Positions 54,419 through 62,974 of a stretch of DNA of 64,000 nucleotides are shown in pieces (within the stretch, counting starts at the first letter, position 1; every line of letters begins with the position of its first letter). The stretch is from Ginsengibacter sp963792025 (GTDB lineage Bacteria > Bacteroidota > Bacteroidia > Chitinophagales > Chitinophagaceae): NCBI GenBank assembly GCA_963792025.1, contig CAWBUS010000005.1, forward strand, positions 372,001 through 436,000, given 5' to 3'. The notes beneath the pieces are model-generated. The model saw only the letters and a list, made by a program, of their open reading frames with translations, made no database searches and had not been told where the DNA came from. Made by a program: the position numbers and the translations under genes.

Positions 54419-55338
54419 TCCGCCTTCTTCTTCCTCACATAAGTGAGATCATAATTGACATTCCATGTTTTTCCATCATCCGTTGATGATTCCTGGAATT
54501 GCCTTACCTGGTTTGGTCCCTGGTTAAAAAACCTGAATCTTATTTTCGTGTTACCCTGTGCGTTAGCTGATGAAGATTCGAACTCCATTGCGCTATCCTT
54601 GTATACGCCGTTTATATACTCAGTAACAGCGCCGCCCGAACCTACCCAAACCTGTTTCCACTTATTGGTTGTGGGATCAACAAAATTCATACTCTTACCA
54701 GTGTTAGGATAACCAATTGCTGTCCAGTTTTCAAGAATAAAACAGCCGCCGGCTTCCGCTTCAACTTTGCTGGCGCCTACAATTTGATTACCACCTGTCG
54801 GATACACATCCCAATCGCCGATCCAAAAATCAAATTCGCGTGCATGGGCATTGTGTAAACATGGATAAATTTTATCGGTAGCCTTTGTAACAAGATCAGT
54901 GAACCTTGTATCCCCCCGCATCTTATCATATTCCTTTGCAGTATCTAATTCGCTTAGATTAAAAAACCCATGCGCTACTGCGCTATCTAATTCCTCAAAT
55001 GATTTTTCTTTTTGATTATTGGCCGCATAAGCTCTTGCTAACCTGGAGCGAATGATAGGTTCTCCCGCCGGCAAAGGGTTTTTGGTTAGCGCCAGTTCCA
55101 GATTTTTTATTGCAAGATTATACTTACCAAGATTCAGGTAGGAGAAACCGAGGCGGTTTGCGGAAAGAGCAGTTACCGTATCACCCTTTGCAAAGGCTTC
55201 TTCATAAGTTTTTGCTGCAGATTGCCATTTCTGTTCCCCATAAAAAGTATCGGCTTTCGAAATCAACGGGTTGTTGCTTTGAGCAAATACATAAGAACAT
55301 GCAATCAACAAAACTAAAGTGCAGGAAAAAAGTTTCAT
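54415..55338 (-). CDS. Exported TPR protein with DUF1579-like C-terminal domain
   Basis: A 307-residue exported protein (signal peptide LVLLIACSYVFAQS). Residues ~20-145 form about three tetratricopeptide repeats (KADTFYGEQKWQSAAKTYEEAFAKG, SANRLGFSYLNLGKYNLAIKNLELALTKNP, SRLARAYAANNQKEKSFEELDSAVAHG). Residues ~160-300 are a beta-barrel-like domain with REFDFWIGDWDVYPTGGNQIVGASKVEAEAGGCFILENW, a lipocalin-like motif of the DUF1579 type. It likely binds a small molecule or a protein partner outside the cytoplasm. The gene ends convergently with the esterase gene (four-base overlap). No enzyme motif is seen. Confidence 0.83.
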   Translation of the reverse strand: MKLFSCTLVLLIACSYVFAQSNNPLISKADTFYGEQKWQSAAKTYEEAFAKGDTVTALSANRLGFSYLNLGKYNLAIKNLELALTKNPLPAGEPIIRSRLARAYAANNQKEKSFEELDSAVAHGFFNLSELDTAKEYDKMRGDTRFTDLVTKATDKIYPCLHNAHAREFDFWIGDWDVYPTGGNQIVGASKVEAEAGGCFILENWTAIGYPNTGKSMNFVDPTTNKWKQVWVGSGGAVTEYINGVYKDSAMEFESSSANAQGNTKIRFRFFNQGPNQVRQFQESSTDDGKTWNVNYDLTYVRKKKAD

Positions 55339-55384
55339 AAAAATATTTAATGTCTCTTAATAAAAAATATTCCTCCTCACAATT

Positions 55385-55420
55385 TTAAAAAAATAAGGCC
55401 ACAATTACTGTAACCTTATT
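55385..55420 (-). terminator. Intrinsic terminator of the SusC-SusD operon
   Basis: AATAAGG (55392-55398) pairs with CCTTATT (55414-55420); on the minus strand the stem is followed by seven T's. It lies about 30 bases after the stop of the last lipoprotein gene (55449), marking the end of the four-gene operon. Confidence 0.8.
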
Positions 55421-55448
55421 TGCCTATCCTTACTACAAATAAAAATTC

Positions 55449-55931
55449 TTAGTAATCATCTTCAGGAAATCTTGTTCTCTCAACGCCATTCATTTCATAA
55501 ATAGTTCCGGGATCATCTGAAAATTCAACTTTCATATGAATGCTATCGGCGACGTTACCGGATTTGGAATGGCCCGCTTTAGGAAGTATTTTACCGTCAG
55601 TTTGATTTACAGTGATATTATAGTATTCATTCTGCGCTCCCATTTCAGAGAAAGTTAATGTCTTATAATCAACTGTAGTTTTAAACTTAACATCCCAGCC
55701 GTTTTCATAATCATCAATAAAAATTGTGTTGTCATTGGCAGCAGTGTTATAAGTTGCTAACCTAAAATGTCCGATGCCATAAACATCTTGGGTGCCATCA
55801 AGATCCAAGGTTACCCACCATTCGTTGGCAACCTTTACAGCAGAGGTTGCCCCGGCATCCGGCACTTTCTGACATGAATTTAATGATGACAAGCCTGCTG
55901 CAACTATTAATATAGAAATTATATTTTTCAT
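55449..55931 (-). CDS. Lipid-binding-like lipoprotein (PF12888 type), last gene of the SusCD operon
   Basis: A 160-residue lipoprotein (signal peptide with lipobox LNSC, Cys20). The mature part is a small beta-barrel with VANEWWVTLDLDGTQDVYGIGHFRLATYNTAANDNTIFIDDYENGWDVKFKT, typical of the 'lipid-binding putative hydrolase' family found in Bacteroidota SusCD operons, and SGNVADSIHMKVEFSDDPGTIYEMNGVERTRFPEDDY at the end. It is the fourth gene after SusC, SusD and an Ig-like lipoprotein. Likely an accessory surface lipoprotein of the importer. True lipid binding is unproven. Confidence 0.82.
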   Translation of the reverse strand: MKNIISILIVAAGLSSLNSCQKVPDAGATSAVKVANEWWVTLDLDGTQDVYGIGHFRLATYNTAANDNTIFIDDYENGWDVKFKTTVDYKTLTFSEMGAQNEYYNITVNQTDGKILPKAGHSKSGNVADSIHMKVEFSDDPGTIYEMNGVERTRFPEDDY

Positions 55932-55950
55932 TTTTACGAGTTAAAGGTTA

Positions 55951-56610
55951 TTATATTTTTTGCCACGTTTTTTGAAGAGTGAGCGGAGGTGAAAAATCCT
56001 CACGTATTATTGTCCATGTTATTAAACCTGTCGAAGAATAGGTTCCGGGCATAGTGGTCATGATACGGCCATAAGGTCCTGCAACCTGGAATGGAATTAC
56101 AGGAGTAGTACCATCCGGACAAATGAAATAAGCGGGAATAATGGCAAGGCTTCCATTTCCCCAGCAGTTATCGGTAAAATAAACGCCCGGCGCAACTTTC
56201 GTAATTGTAGCATTAGGAGTTCCACCGGTTGTCATGTAGCTCCCGGAGAGATCAACACCGGGTACTTCCGCAGAAGGAATCACAAAAACATTTCTTGTGG
56301 CAGATGCGCTAAAGCCGTCTTTATTAGTTGCAGTATAAGTTAAAACGTAAAGGCCAACCGTGGATACATCAACACTTCCTGAAATAACTACAGGTATATC
56401 GGCCCCGCCGGCACTGGCTTTTACTCCGGGATCAGTAAATGTTGAGCCCAAAACTAATGATATATTTTGACCACCGGTGATATCAAATATAGGATAGTAA
56501 GTTACCTTCGAAATGCCAACCATATCCGGCGTGTCAATTATCTTATCCTTATTGCACGAAGCAATCGCGGCGCCAAAAGTTATAAACAGAAATAAATACT
56601 TTTTTTTCAT
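55951..56610 (-). CDS. Surface lipoprotein with bacterial Ig-like and BT_2262-type domains
   Basis: About 219 residues from the ATG at 56610 (a frame from 56649 overlaps SusD and is unlikely). Lipoprotein signal with Cys at IASCNK. A DUF5011/DUF5012-type Ig domain follows (LVLGSTFTDPGVKASAGGADIPVVISGSVDVSTVGLYVLTYTATNKDGFSASATRNVFV), then a beta domain ending in TWTIIREDFSPPLTLQKTWQKI. The same combination occurs in the BT_2262-type lipoproteins encoded next to SusCD pairs. It should sit on the cell surface as an accessory of the SusC/SusD complex. The start has the AAAACTAAAA leader motif. Confidence 0.82.
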   Translation of the reverse strand: MKKKYLFLFITFGAAIASCNKDKIIDTPDMVGISKVTYYPIFDITGGQNISLVLGSTFTDPGVKASAGGADIPVVISGSVDVSTVGLYVLTYTATNKDGFSASATRNVFVIPSAEVPGVDLSGSYMTTGGTPNATITKVAPGVYFTDNCWGNGSLAIIPAYFICPDGTTPVIPFQVAGPYGRIMTTMPGTYSSTGLITWTIIREDFSPPLTLQKTWQKI

Positions 56611-56633
56611 TTTTCTGATTTTTAGTTTTAAGA

Positions 56634-58124
56634 TTATAATCCCCACCAAACAGGGGTAGTAATGGGAACAAGTGTTGGTGTATTCGGATTAGTTGATATC
56701 TCGGCATCAGGAAATACCAGCCGTTTTGGAAATTGATTCCCCAGTACCGAATTGGTAGGAATCACAAACTCGCCCGGAACATAAGATGGATCAGTTGAAT
56801 ACACCGGGCTGGTTTTTGGAAGGCCTGTTCTGTTTCTTTCAAACCAAGCCTCTATGAAATGGACTCCGTAAGCGAAGGATACCCATTTTTGAACTATAAT
56901 TGCTTCCAGGTTTTGACTTAATGAGCCCGATGGATACTCGTATGCACCGCCCGAAGCAATAAATGAACTGCCATTATCTCCAACATCATTGAAAGAAGCA
57001 AGAACGCCGGCATTATAAAGCGCTTTGGCACCATTGCCCGCGTAGTAGCGCTCCCTGGCTTCAGCCTGCATGAAATAAGATTCTGCCGCCGATAAGAAAA
57101 CAACGGGATCAGTTGGACTTTCTTTAAATACAGTTGCTGCTAATGCTGCTTGAGAGGGATTGGTGAAATCTCCCTGGTCAAGGGGAGTAGGATTGGCGCC
57201 GAAATAATAAGTTATTCTGGGATCGTTATGAGCTTGTAGATAACTTACAAACGTTTTGCTGGCAACTAAATTATTCGGAAAATTAAGAATGCGAACGTTC
57301 TGTTCATATAATGGGTTGGAGAGACTAGGATTATCGGTAAAGCCAGTAACCACCGCATTTTCCTGAAGAAATTGAGCATTTCTTGCATAAAGGGCCTCTA
57401 TGCCCGCTTGGGCTTCTGCGGGTTTTGCATTAATCATTCGGAGATAAAGTTTTAATTCTACTGTGTTGGCAAATGCTTTCCATTTTTCTATATCCCCTCC
57501 AAATAAAAGATCAACATTTCCTTCGTTTGTTGCCCTTAAATCTATCGCTGTCGGCGCATTAAAATCTTTACCTAATGCTGTATCAATTCCGGCTATCAGC
57601 GATTTATAAATAGAATACCCATCATCAAATTTCGGCTTCAGGTTTCCCAAACCCTGCAAAGCCTCTGTATACGGTATTTGGTCGTACATATCTACCAGCA
57701 AACCTGTTGCATAAGCTTTCATTACACTTCCCATCAGGTAGAAATTCCAGTCCCCGCTTTCATTAGCCTTATCGATTACAAATTGGAGATTCTTTAATCC
57801 ATAGGTAAATAATGTTGTGTATTGGGCATTGTAATCTGTGGTCTTCATGTCAAACTGGTCAATATTTTTATATTGGTTTGATGTGGCCCCCTGTGTTATA
57901 AATTCCCCCCAAAGCCCTCCTATTAAGGCGAGGTCTCCGCCCTCTACACCGGCCACACCCATCACTGCAACGGGGAAAACTATTTTTGGCGTACCCACTT
58001 CGAGGCTTGGATTATTAGGATCATGGTTTATATCGAGTATTTTTTTGCAGCCGGATCCTGCCATCAAAAAGACCAAAAGAAATACAACAACAACTTTTTG
58101 TTTATCAAATAATTTCAGTTTCAT
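56634..58124 (-). CDS. SusD/RagB-family nutrient-binding outer-membrane lipoprotein
   Basis: A 496-residue SusD-like lipoprotein of the SusD-like_2 subgroup. Lipobox GSGC (Cys26); then CKKILDINHDPNNPSLEVGTPKIVFPVAVMGVAG and helical TPR-like repeats (AYATGLLVDMYDQIPYTEALQG; FLSAAESYFMQAEARERYYAGNGAKALYNAGVLASF; VQKWVSFAYGVHFIEAWFERNRTGLP). SusD caps the SusC barrel and delivers substrate. It is 12 bases downstream of SusC. The AAAACTAAAA leader lies within that gap. The bound nutrient cannot be read from the sequence; the accessory genes resemble a peptide-type rather than glycan-type system. Confidence 0.93.
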   Translation of the reverse strand: MKLKLFDKQKVVVVFLLVFLMAGSGCKKILDINHDPNNPSLEVGTPKIVFPVAVMGVAGVEGGDLALIGGLWGEFITQGATSNQYKNIDQFDMKTTDYNAQYTTLFTYGLKNLQFVIDKANESGDWNFYLMGSVMKAYATGLLVDMYDQIPYTEALQGLGNLKPKFDDGYSIYKSLIAGIDTALGKDFNAPTAIDLRATNEGNVDLLFGGDIEKWKAFANTVELKLYLRMINAKPAEAQAGIEALYARNAQFLQENAVVTGFTDNPSLSNPLYEQNVRILNFPNNLVASKTFVSYLQAHNDPRITYYFGANPTPLDQGDFTNPSQAALAATVFKESPTDPVVFLSAAESYFMQAEARERYYAGNGAKALYNAGVLASFNDVGDNGSSFIASGGAYEYPSGSLSQNLEAIIVQKWVSFAYGVHFIEAWFERNRTGLPKTSPVYSTDPSYVPGEFVIPTNSVLGNQFPKRLVFPDAEISTNPNTPTLVPITTPVWWGL

Positions 58125-58136
58125 AAATTTTTAGTT

Positions 58137-61100
58137 TTAAAAGTTTGCTTTTAAGGCAACCCCGAATTGTTTTGAAATTGGGGCGGTTTCAAACTCGCCC
58201 AACTGGCTGGTAAGGTCATTCCCAAAGTTGGAAGCTTCCGGATCCATATAAAAATTGGAAGCTGGCGTCCAAAGCAGCAGGTTTCTCGCATAAACAGTTA
58301 ATGATAAATTATGCATTTTTATTTTCGATGCTATTTTTTCATTCAATACATAAGACAACGATATATCTCTCAGCTTTAGAAACGATCTATCCAAAATATC
58401 GTTTCGGTATGCCAGTGCAGGATTATTTGCTTCCGGGAAAAAGTCTTGTAAGTTGTTCTCGGTTATTGGTATGGTGTTTTCAACATAAATGGGTTTGCCA
58501 TTTGCATCTACGCCATTTTGAATAACGGAATTAGGATAAATAAATGGCCGGCGATCGTTATAAGTTGTTGGGATTGCACCACCTGTAAATAAAAGCTGCT
58601 CTGCGGTTTTGCTGTAGAATTTACCGCCGTCCCTGTAATCCAGCGAAAAGTTAATTTGCCACTCTTTAAACTTTAAAGTATTGGAAAATCCCATTGAAAA
58701 ATTGTTCTCGGCGTTTCCATAATAAATTCTACTAGTAGTAGGAAGTGGTTTGCCTGACGTTGGGCTCACAATCACCTTTCCATCCGGAGTCATTTGAGGC
58801 CCAAATGAATAAATGCCCGTAGCAGTTTTGCCTGGAACAGCATCTAGTTCTACGCCTCCATTAAGCCCAAAAATCGTAACTTTCGTGAGGCCGTTACTCA
58901 AATGTTCGACCTTGTTTATGTTCTTGGTGTAGTTATAATTGAACGACCAGGTTACGTTCTTAGTTGAAACAGGTTTAACATCCAAAGAAAGTTCTATTCC
59001 CCTATTGTCGATCAACCCAATATTTTCAGTTAAAAAATTATAACCAGATCCCGGCGAAATAGGAACATTAAGAATTTGGCCATCCGCAGATTTATCATAT
59101 ACTGAAACATCCAGACCAATGCGGTTGTTTAAAAACCTTATATCCATTCCTAACTCAGATTCAGTTGTAATAACTCCTTTAAGGCTGCTATTGGCAATTG
59201 TATTTTGTATCCTGAAAGAGCTTATACCATTAAATGGAAACGCAATATTACCAAAAGGCAATGGTACAGAACCCGCAACTAATACCGGATAAATTGAGTA
59301 AACAGGAGCGGTGGTACCCGTCTTGCCATACCCTGCCCTGAATTTCAAATAGGAAATAGGTGAGCCTTTCAAATTGAAACTATTTGAAGCTACCCATGCT
59401 AAATCTCCACCCGGATAAAAGAAGTGATTATTATTCAATGGTAGCGTTGAAGACCAGTCGTTGCGGGCATTCAGCGTTAGGTACAATTGATTTTTATAAC
59501 CTAATGTTGCCTGGCTATAAACGCCAATCAACCGCGTGCGGCTCCAGGCGCCGGCAGTTGTCGGCTGCTTCGTAGAGTTAGACAGGTTATAAAATCCTGG
59601 AATTAGCAGATTCGTAATTCCTGCAAAACCAGATTTAGTGTCTGCCTGGTTAGCATTAACGCCTGCAATAACATCTAGATTAAAATTATTGCTGATGTCT
59701 TTATTATATTTTAATATAAAATCACCATTAATACTTCCTACATAATTGTTACTTTCTATTACTGAACCCACGTCCGCCGTCCTTGGCGCTCCTTCGGTGT
59801 TGCCGCCAGCATCCCAACTCCCCGGATCAGGTGCGTTTTTTGCATTATAAGCAAACCCTCTTGCATTTTCAACGTCACCGCCTATGCGAAGTTGCGCTGC
59901 GAACGAAGATGTAAACTGGTAGCTCATATCAACGTTGGCAAAGAACCTGTCTGATGACTGACTGTTGCTGTTATTATGCAAACCGTAATATGGATTTTCA
60001 GCATAGGGAGTAAAATAGCTATTTACATCAAAGAACCTATTTGTATAGTCTCTAAGATCGTGTATCGGAATATCGACGGGTATTTGCAAAATATCCTGGA
60101 AGATGGTTGAACCCGATGTGCTTCCCTGGCCGGTTGCCGGTTGGTTAACCTTTCTGTTTACATAATTAAAAGAAGTATTTATTGAAAAATTCTTAAACTT
60201 ATTATTAGTTCTTAGAGATAAATTGTTGCGGGCAAGATAATCGGATTTTGTAGGGATAACACCATCGCTTTCTACATTCCCATAAGAAAAATAAAAAGTT
60301 GATCTTTCATTTCCCCCCGAAACAGCTATTGTATTATTTAATTCCAGCCCGGTTGTATAGAACTTGCGGATATTATCTTCAATAAATGAAAAAGGTTTTA
60401 TGAGTTGCGAGTTGTCAACAATAGATCCCCATGGCCGAATAACACCATCAAGCCTTGGGCCCCAGCTACCGTTTTCACCCAATACAAACTTTGCATTCCA
60501 TCCCTGGCCGAATGTGCTTTGTAAGGTTGGCAATTTGCCGACTCTACTAAAGTTTGCTGACCCGGCAAAGTCGACGCTTATTTTACCCGCTTTGCCTCTT
60601 TTAGTTGTAATCATTATCGCCCCGTTTCGCGCTGCGGAGCCGTATAACGATGAAGCTGCTGTTCCTTTTAAGACGGTTATGCTTTCAATATCATTCGGGT
60701 TAATATCATTCGCGCCATTGCCAAAATCATTTTGAGCCGTTAAACCAACCGTTCCCACATTATTAGCTCCCGCCAACACATTAGACCCGGAACTTAATCT
60801 TGCATCAACGAGCGGAACACCATCAATAACATATAATGGCTGATTACCTCCCTCGGTAAGCACGCCATATCCTCTCATAATTACTTTAGTGGATGAACCG
60901 GGACCACCCGTGTTGGATATCTCAGCCCCCGGGATTTTACCCGCCAACCCGTCAAACGCATTTACATTAGCCGTACGGTTGATAGCCTCGCTGGTAAAAG
61001 TTGTAGTTGCATAGCCTAATTTGGCCTTTTTGCTGGTTTGCCCCAAAGCAGTTACAACAACCTCTTCCATTACACCAGTAGCCGGCTTTAAGGTTATTTC

Positions 61101-61367
61101 AATATTACTTTGATTACCCACTCTAACTTCGCTCTTACCGTAGTTGGCCGCTGTAACTACCAGCACATCACTGGGTTTTGCCGGTATGGAGAAAACCCCT
61201 TCCCCGTTAGCAGGCAGGCCTTTAGAAGTACCCTTAATAATAACAGAAGCGCCGCTCACCGGACTACCTTTGTCATCAACTACTTTGCCGGTAACTACAT
61301 GGGTCTGCGCCGATGCCAATACTCCGCTTAGCATCAGTATTATAAAAAAGATTAGAAATTTTTTCAT
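58137..61367 (-). CDS. SusC/RagA-family TonB-linked outer-membrane transporter
   Basis: A 1076-residue TonB-dependent SusC. Signal peptide (LIFFIILMLSGVLASAQ), carboxypeptidase-regulatory-like domain (~22-100: VVTGKVVDDKGSPVSGASVIIKGTSKGLPANGEGVFSIP), the linker VMEEVVVTALGQTSKKAKLGYATTTF, plug with KVIMRGYGVLTEGGNQPLYVIDGVPLVD and NPNDIESITVLKGTAASSLYGSAARNGAIMITTKRGK, then a 22-strand barrel with YNFLTENIGLIDNRGIELSLDV and C-terminal FGVALKANF. It forms the import channel with SusD. It is first in a four-gene operon. A 12-base inverted repeat flanks its leader; no sigma/anti-sigma pair or HTCS is adjacent. Confidence 0.95.
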   Translation of the reverse strand: MKKFLIFFIILMLSGVLASAQTHVVTGKVVDDKGSPVSGASVIIKGTSKGLPANGEGVFSIPAKPSDVLVVTAANYGKSEVRVGNQSNIEITLKPATGVMEEVVVTALGQTSKKAKLGYATTTFTSEAINRTANVNAFDGLAGKIPGAEISNTGGPGSSTKVIMRGYGVLTEGGNQPLYVIDGVPLVDARLSSGSNVLAGANNVGTVGLTAQNDFGNGANDINPNDIESITVLKGTAASSLYGSAARNGAIMITTKRGKAGKISVDFAGSANFSRVGKLPTLQSTFGQGWNAKFVLGENGSWGPRLDGVIRPWGSIVDNSQLIKPFSFIEDNIRKFYTTGLELNNTIAVSGGNERSTFYFSYGNVESDGVIPTKSDYLARNNLSLRTNNKFKNFSINTSFNYVNRKVNQPATGQGSTSGSTIFQDILQIPVDIPIHDLRDYTNRFFDVNSYFTPYAENPYYGLHNNSNSQSSDRFFANVDMSYQFTSSFAAQLRIGGDVENARGFAYNAKNAPDPGSWDAGGNTEGAPRTADVGSVIESNNYVGSINGDFILKYNKDISNNFNLDVIAGVNANQADTKSGFAGITNLLIPGFYNLSNSTKQPTTAGAWSRTRLIGVYSQATLGYKNQLYLTLNARNDWSSTLPLNNNHFFYPGGDLAWVASNSFNLKGSPISYLKFRAGYGKTGTTAPVYSIYPVLVAGSVPLPFGNIAFPFNGISSFRIQNTIANSSLKGVITTESELGMDIRFLNNRIGLDVSVYDKSADGQILNVPISPGSGYNFLTENIGLIDNRGIELSLDVKPVSTKNVTWSFNYNYTKNINKVEHLSNGLTKVTIFGLNGGVELDAVPGKTATGIYSFGPQMTPDGKVIVSPTSGKPLPTTSRIYYGNAENNFSMGFSNTLKFKEWQINFSLDYRDGGKFYSKTAEQLLFTGGAIPTTYNDRRPFIYPNSVIQNGVDANGKPIYVENTIPITENNLQDFFPEANNPALAYRNDILDRSFLKLRDISLSYVLNEKIASKIKMHNLSLTVYARNLLLWTPASNFYMDPEASNFGNDLTSQLGEFETAPISKQFGVALKANF

Positions 61368-61375
61368 TGATATTT

Positions 61376-61442
61376 TTTAAGTTTTGATAAATAGAAGTAA
61401 CCAGAAGGCAACAATATTTGTTAATATGCGTCAAAACTTAAA
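61376..61442. promoter_or_regulatory. Widely spaced inverted repeat spanning the SusC promoter region
   Basis: TTTAAGTTTTGA (61376-61387) and TCAAAACTTAAA (61431-61442) are perfect 12-base inverted copies, 43 bases apart. On the minus strand the span contains a possible promoter (TTG, 18 bases, TATTTATC). The arms could form a long stem in RNA or be two sites for a looping regulator. Confidence 0.5.
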
Positions 61443-61473
61443 AGCTTAATTACCGAAGCATGAAATTTTTATA

Positions 61474-61791
61474 ATGAGACATGTAGAATTATTTCTGAAA
61501 AAAAATTATCGCGTGCATTTGTTAAAATGCAAGCGCTCAAATTCGTACTTTATGATATCGGAAGATGAGAGTAAAACGGGGAAGATAAACTGCGAAACAC
61601 CAAATTGCAGGAATGAAATTCCTTTTCAATTTAAGAATATAACTGTTAAGGCTAAACGTAGTTTAAAACAAGAAGCAGTTATCGAAGTTAACCATCGGCC
61701 GTGTTTTCTAAAAAGATTGCCAAATCAAAATAAATTTCCTACAACCATGTTAGATGGACTTAGCAGGAGTGCTAATCGAAATTTCTTTTAA
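61474..61791 (+). CDS. Possible small zinc-ribbon-like hypothetical protein
   Basis: A 105-residue ORF. It has a cysteine at ~19 (LLKCKRS) and a Cys-x4-Cys (INCETPNCRNEIPF) near 40-45, spaced like a rough zinc ribbon, then a basic tail. No family recognised. Its end overlaps the opposite-strand membrane gene by 20 bases, and no promoter or strong coding signature is obvious. It may be real or a chance ORF. Confidence 0.35.
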   Translation: MRHVELFLKKNYRVHLLKCKRSNSYFMISEDESKTGKINCETPNCRNEIPFQFKNITVKAKRSLKQEAVIEVNHRPCFLKRLPNQNKFPTTMLDGLSRSANRNFF

Positions 61792-62014
61792 TCTTATCAC
61801 CCCAAATTTGATAGATTAAGAACCAGATACAGATGAGTATGGTAATAAAATGAGGCAACGTATTGTAGTAGAACCAATCTTTGGCCGCATAAGTCCCATT
61901 ATCTGGCATGCTCAGCGTCGTAAATAGAAATTGATATGATTGAAAAATTAAAGCAAACAGTCCAGATAAAATTACAATTGTCTTTATTATAAATTTAAGA
62001 GTCAGTTTTTTCAC
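61772..62014 (-). CDS. Small two-helix membrane protein
   Basis: An 80-residue protein beginning at GTG (62012-62014) with two hydrophobic helices: KFIIKTIVILSGLFALIFQSYQFLFTTL and ITILICIWFLIYQIW. A NGTYAAKDWFYYNTLPHF loop lies between, and the C-terminus is basic. I do not recognise a family. It is on the same strand as the LytTR pair but ~190 bases downstream, and overlaps the end of the small ORF on the opposite strand by 20 bases. Confidence 0.6.
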   Translation of the reverse strand: MKKLTLKFIIKTIVILSGLFALIFQSYQFLFTTLSMPDNGTYAAKDWFYYNTLPHFITILICIWFLIYQIWGDKIKRNFD

Positions 62015-62204
62015 AATTAATCTATTATATTGAGCTTAATATAAGGAAGTTTATCACATCCTCTCTGGTGAGAATTCCTCCCAGCGAAGGGCTTGCCCTA
62101 AAGCGGGTTAACACAAATTAAGTTTAAAACGACGGAGATAGATATTTAATTCAGAAAATCTCACCTAAATCAGAAAGTAATAGCCATGATTTTTTTGCAG
62201 GCAT

Positions 62205-62972
62205 CTACGCATCATGCATCCATTTCCTGAATGCCGGGGCTGTTTCCTGGCTGATGACTATTGAATGATTTATTTCGGGAATGGTAATATCAATGAGCAG
62301 TTTCACTTTTTCAAATGCTTTGAAACTTTTTACATAATTGATGTTAACAATGTACTGGCGGTTAACCCGGAAGAAAGTGGTATCGTCCAGTTCTTCTTCA
62401 AGTTCGCTTAATGTTTTGTCTGAAATATATTTCTTCGAAAAATTGTCAATTACGTACACCAGTTTATTCTGCGTGTAAATCAAAGCAACATCTTCGAGCC
62501 GCAGAGCAATATTTTCCAGCCCTTTTTTTACAAGCAGCCTGGTTTTCTTTCGCTGGTTAACAAACTTCAACAGGTTCTCAACCGGCTTTGTTGCTTTTGT
62601 ATTAGAAAAATGTTCCTGCAACTTATTATATTTCAAAAGCGCTTTTTCAAGATCGCAGGTGTCAACGGGTTTTAGCAGGTAGTCGATACCGTTATTCTCA
62701 AACGCCATCATCATATAATCATCATACCCTGTAATAAAAATAACGGGAGATTGCACTCCGGTCTGCCTGAAAATATTGAAGGACAAGCCATCTGCTAACT
62801 GAACATCACTGAAAATGATATCAGCTTTAGCATGAGCAGGAAGATACTCTATACTTTCTTTTACAGAATTGAGTCTTGCCTGTATGTTTACAGGTACGGA
62901 TACTTCTGACAATTTTTTTACCAGCACTTCCATAGCTGGCTTTTCATCTTCAATAATAATGGCGTTAAGCAT
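62205..62972 (-). CDS. LytTR-family response regulator
   Basis: A 255-residue LytR/AlgR-type regulator. The receiver domain (~1-120) has the acidic pair IIIEDE, phospho-acceptor Asp56 (FSDVQLADG) and Lys101 (LLKPVD). The DNA-binding LytTR domain (~150-250) has IALRLEDVALIYTQNKLVYVI and FRVNRQYIVNINYVKSF, with the conserved H/N-R-Q-x-I/L/V-V-N motif. The kinase gene is two bases upstream, so they form one unit. Such regulators bind paired direct repeats. It may regulate nearby genes, but no target can be shown. Confidence 0.93.
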   Translation of the reverse strand: MLNAIIIEDEKPAMEVLVKKLSEVSVPVNIQARLNSVKESIEYLPAHAKADIIFSDVQLADGLSFNIFRQTGVQSPVIFITGYDDYMMMAFENNGIDYLLKPVDTCDLEKALLKYNKLQEHFSNTKATKPVENLLKFVNQRKKTRLLVKKGLENIALRLEDVALIYTQNKLVYVIDNFSKKYISDKTLSELEEELDDTTFFRVNRQYIVNINYVKSFKAFEKVKLLIDITIPEINHSIVISQETAPAFRKWMHDA

Positions 62973-62974
62973 GG

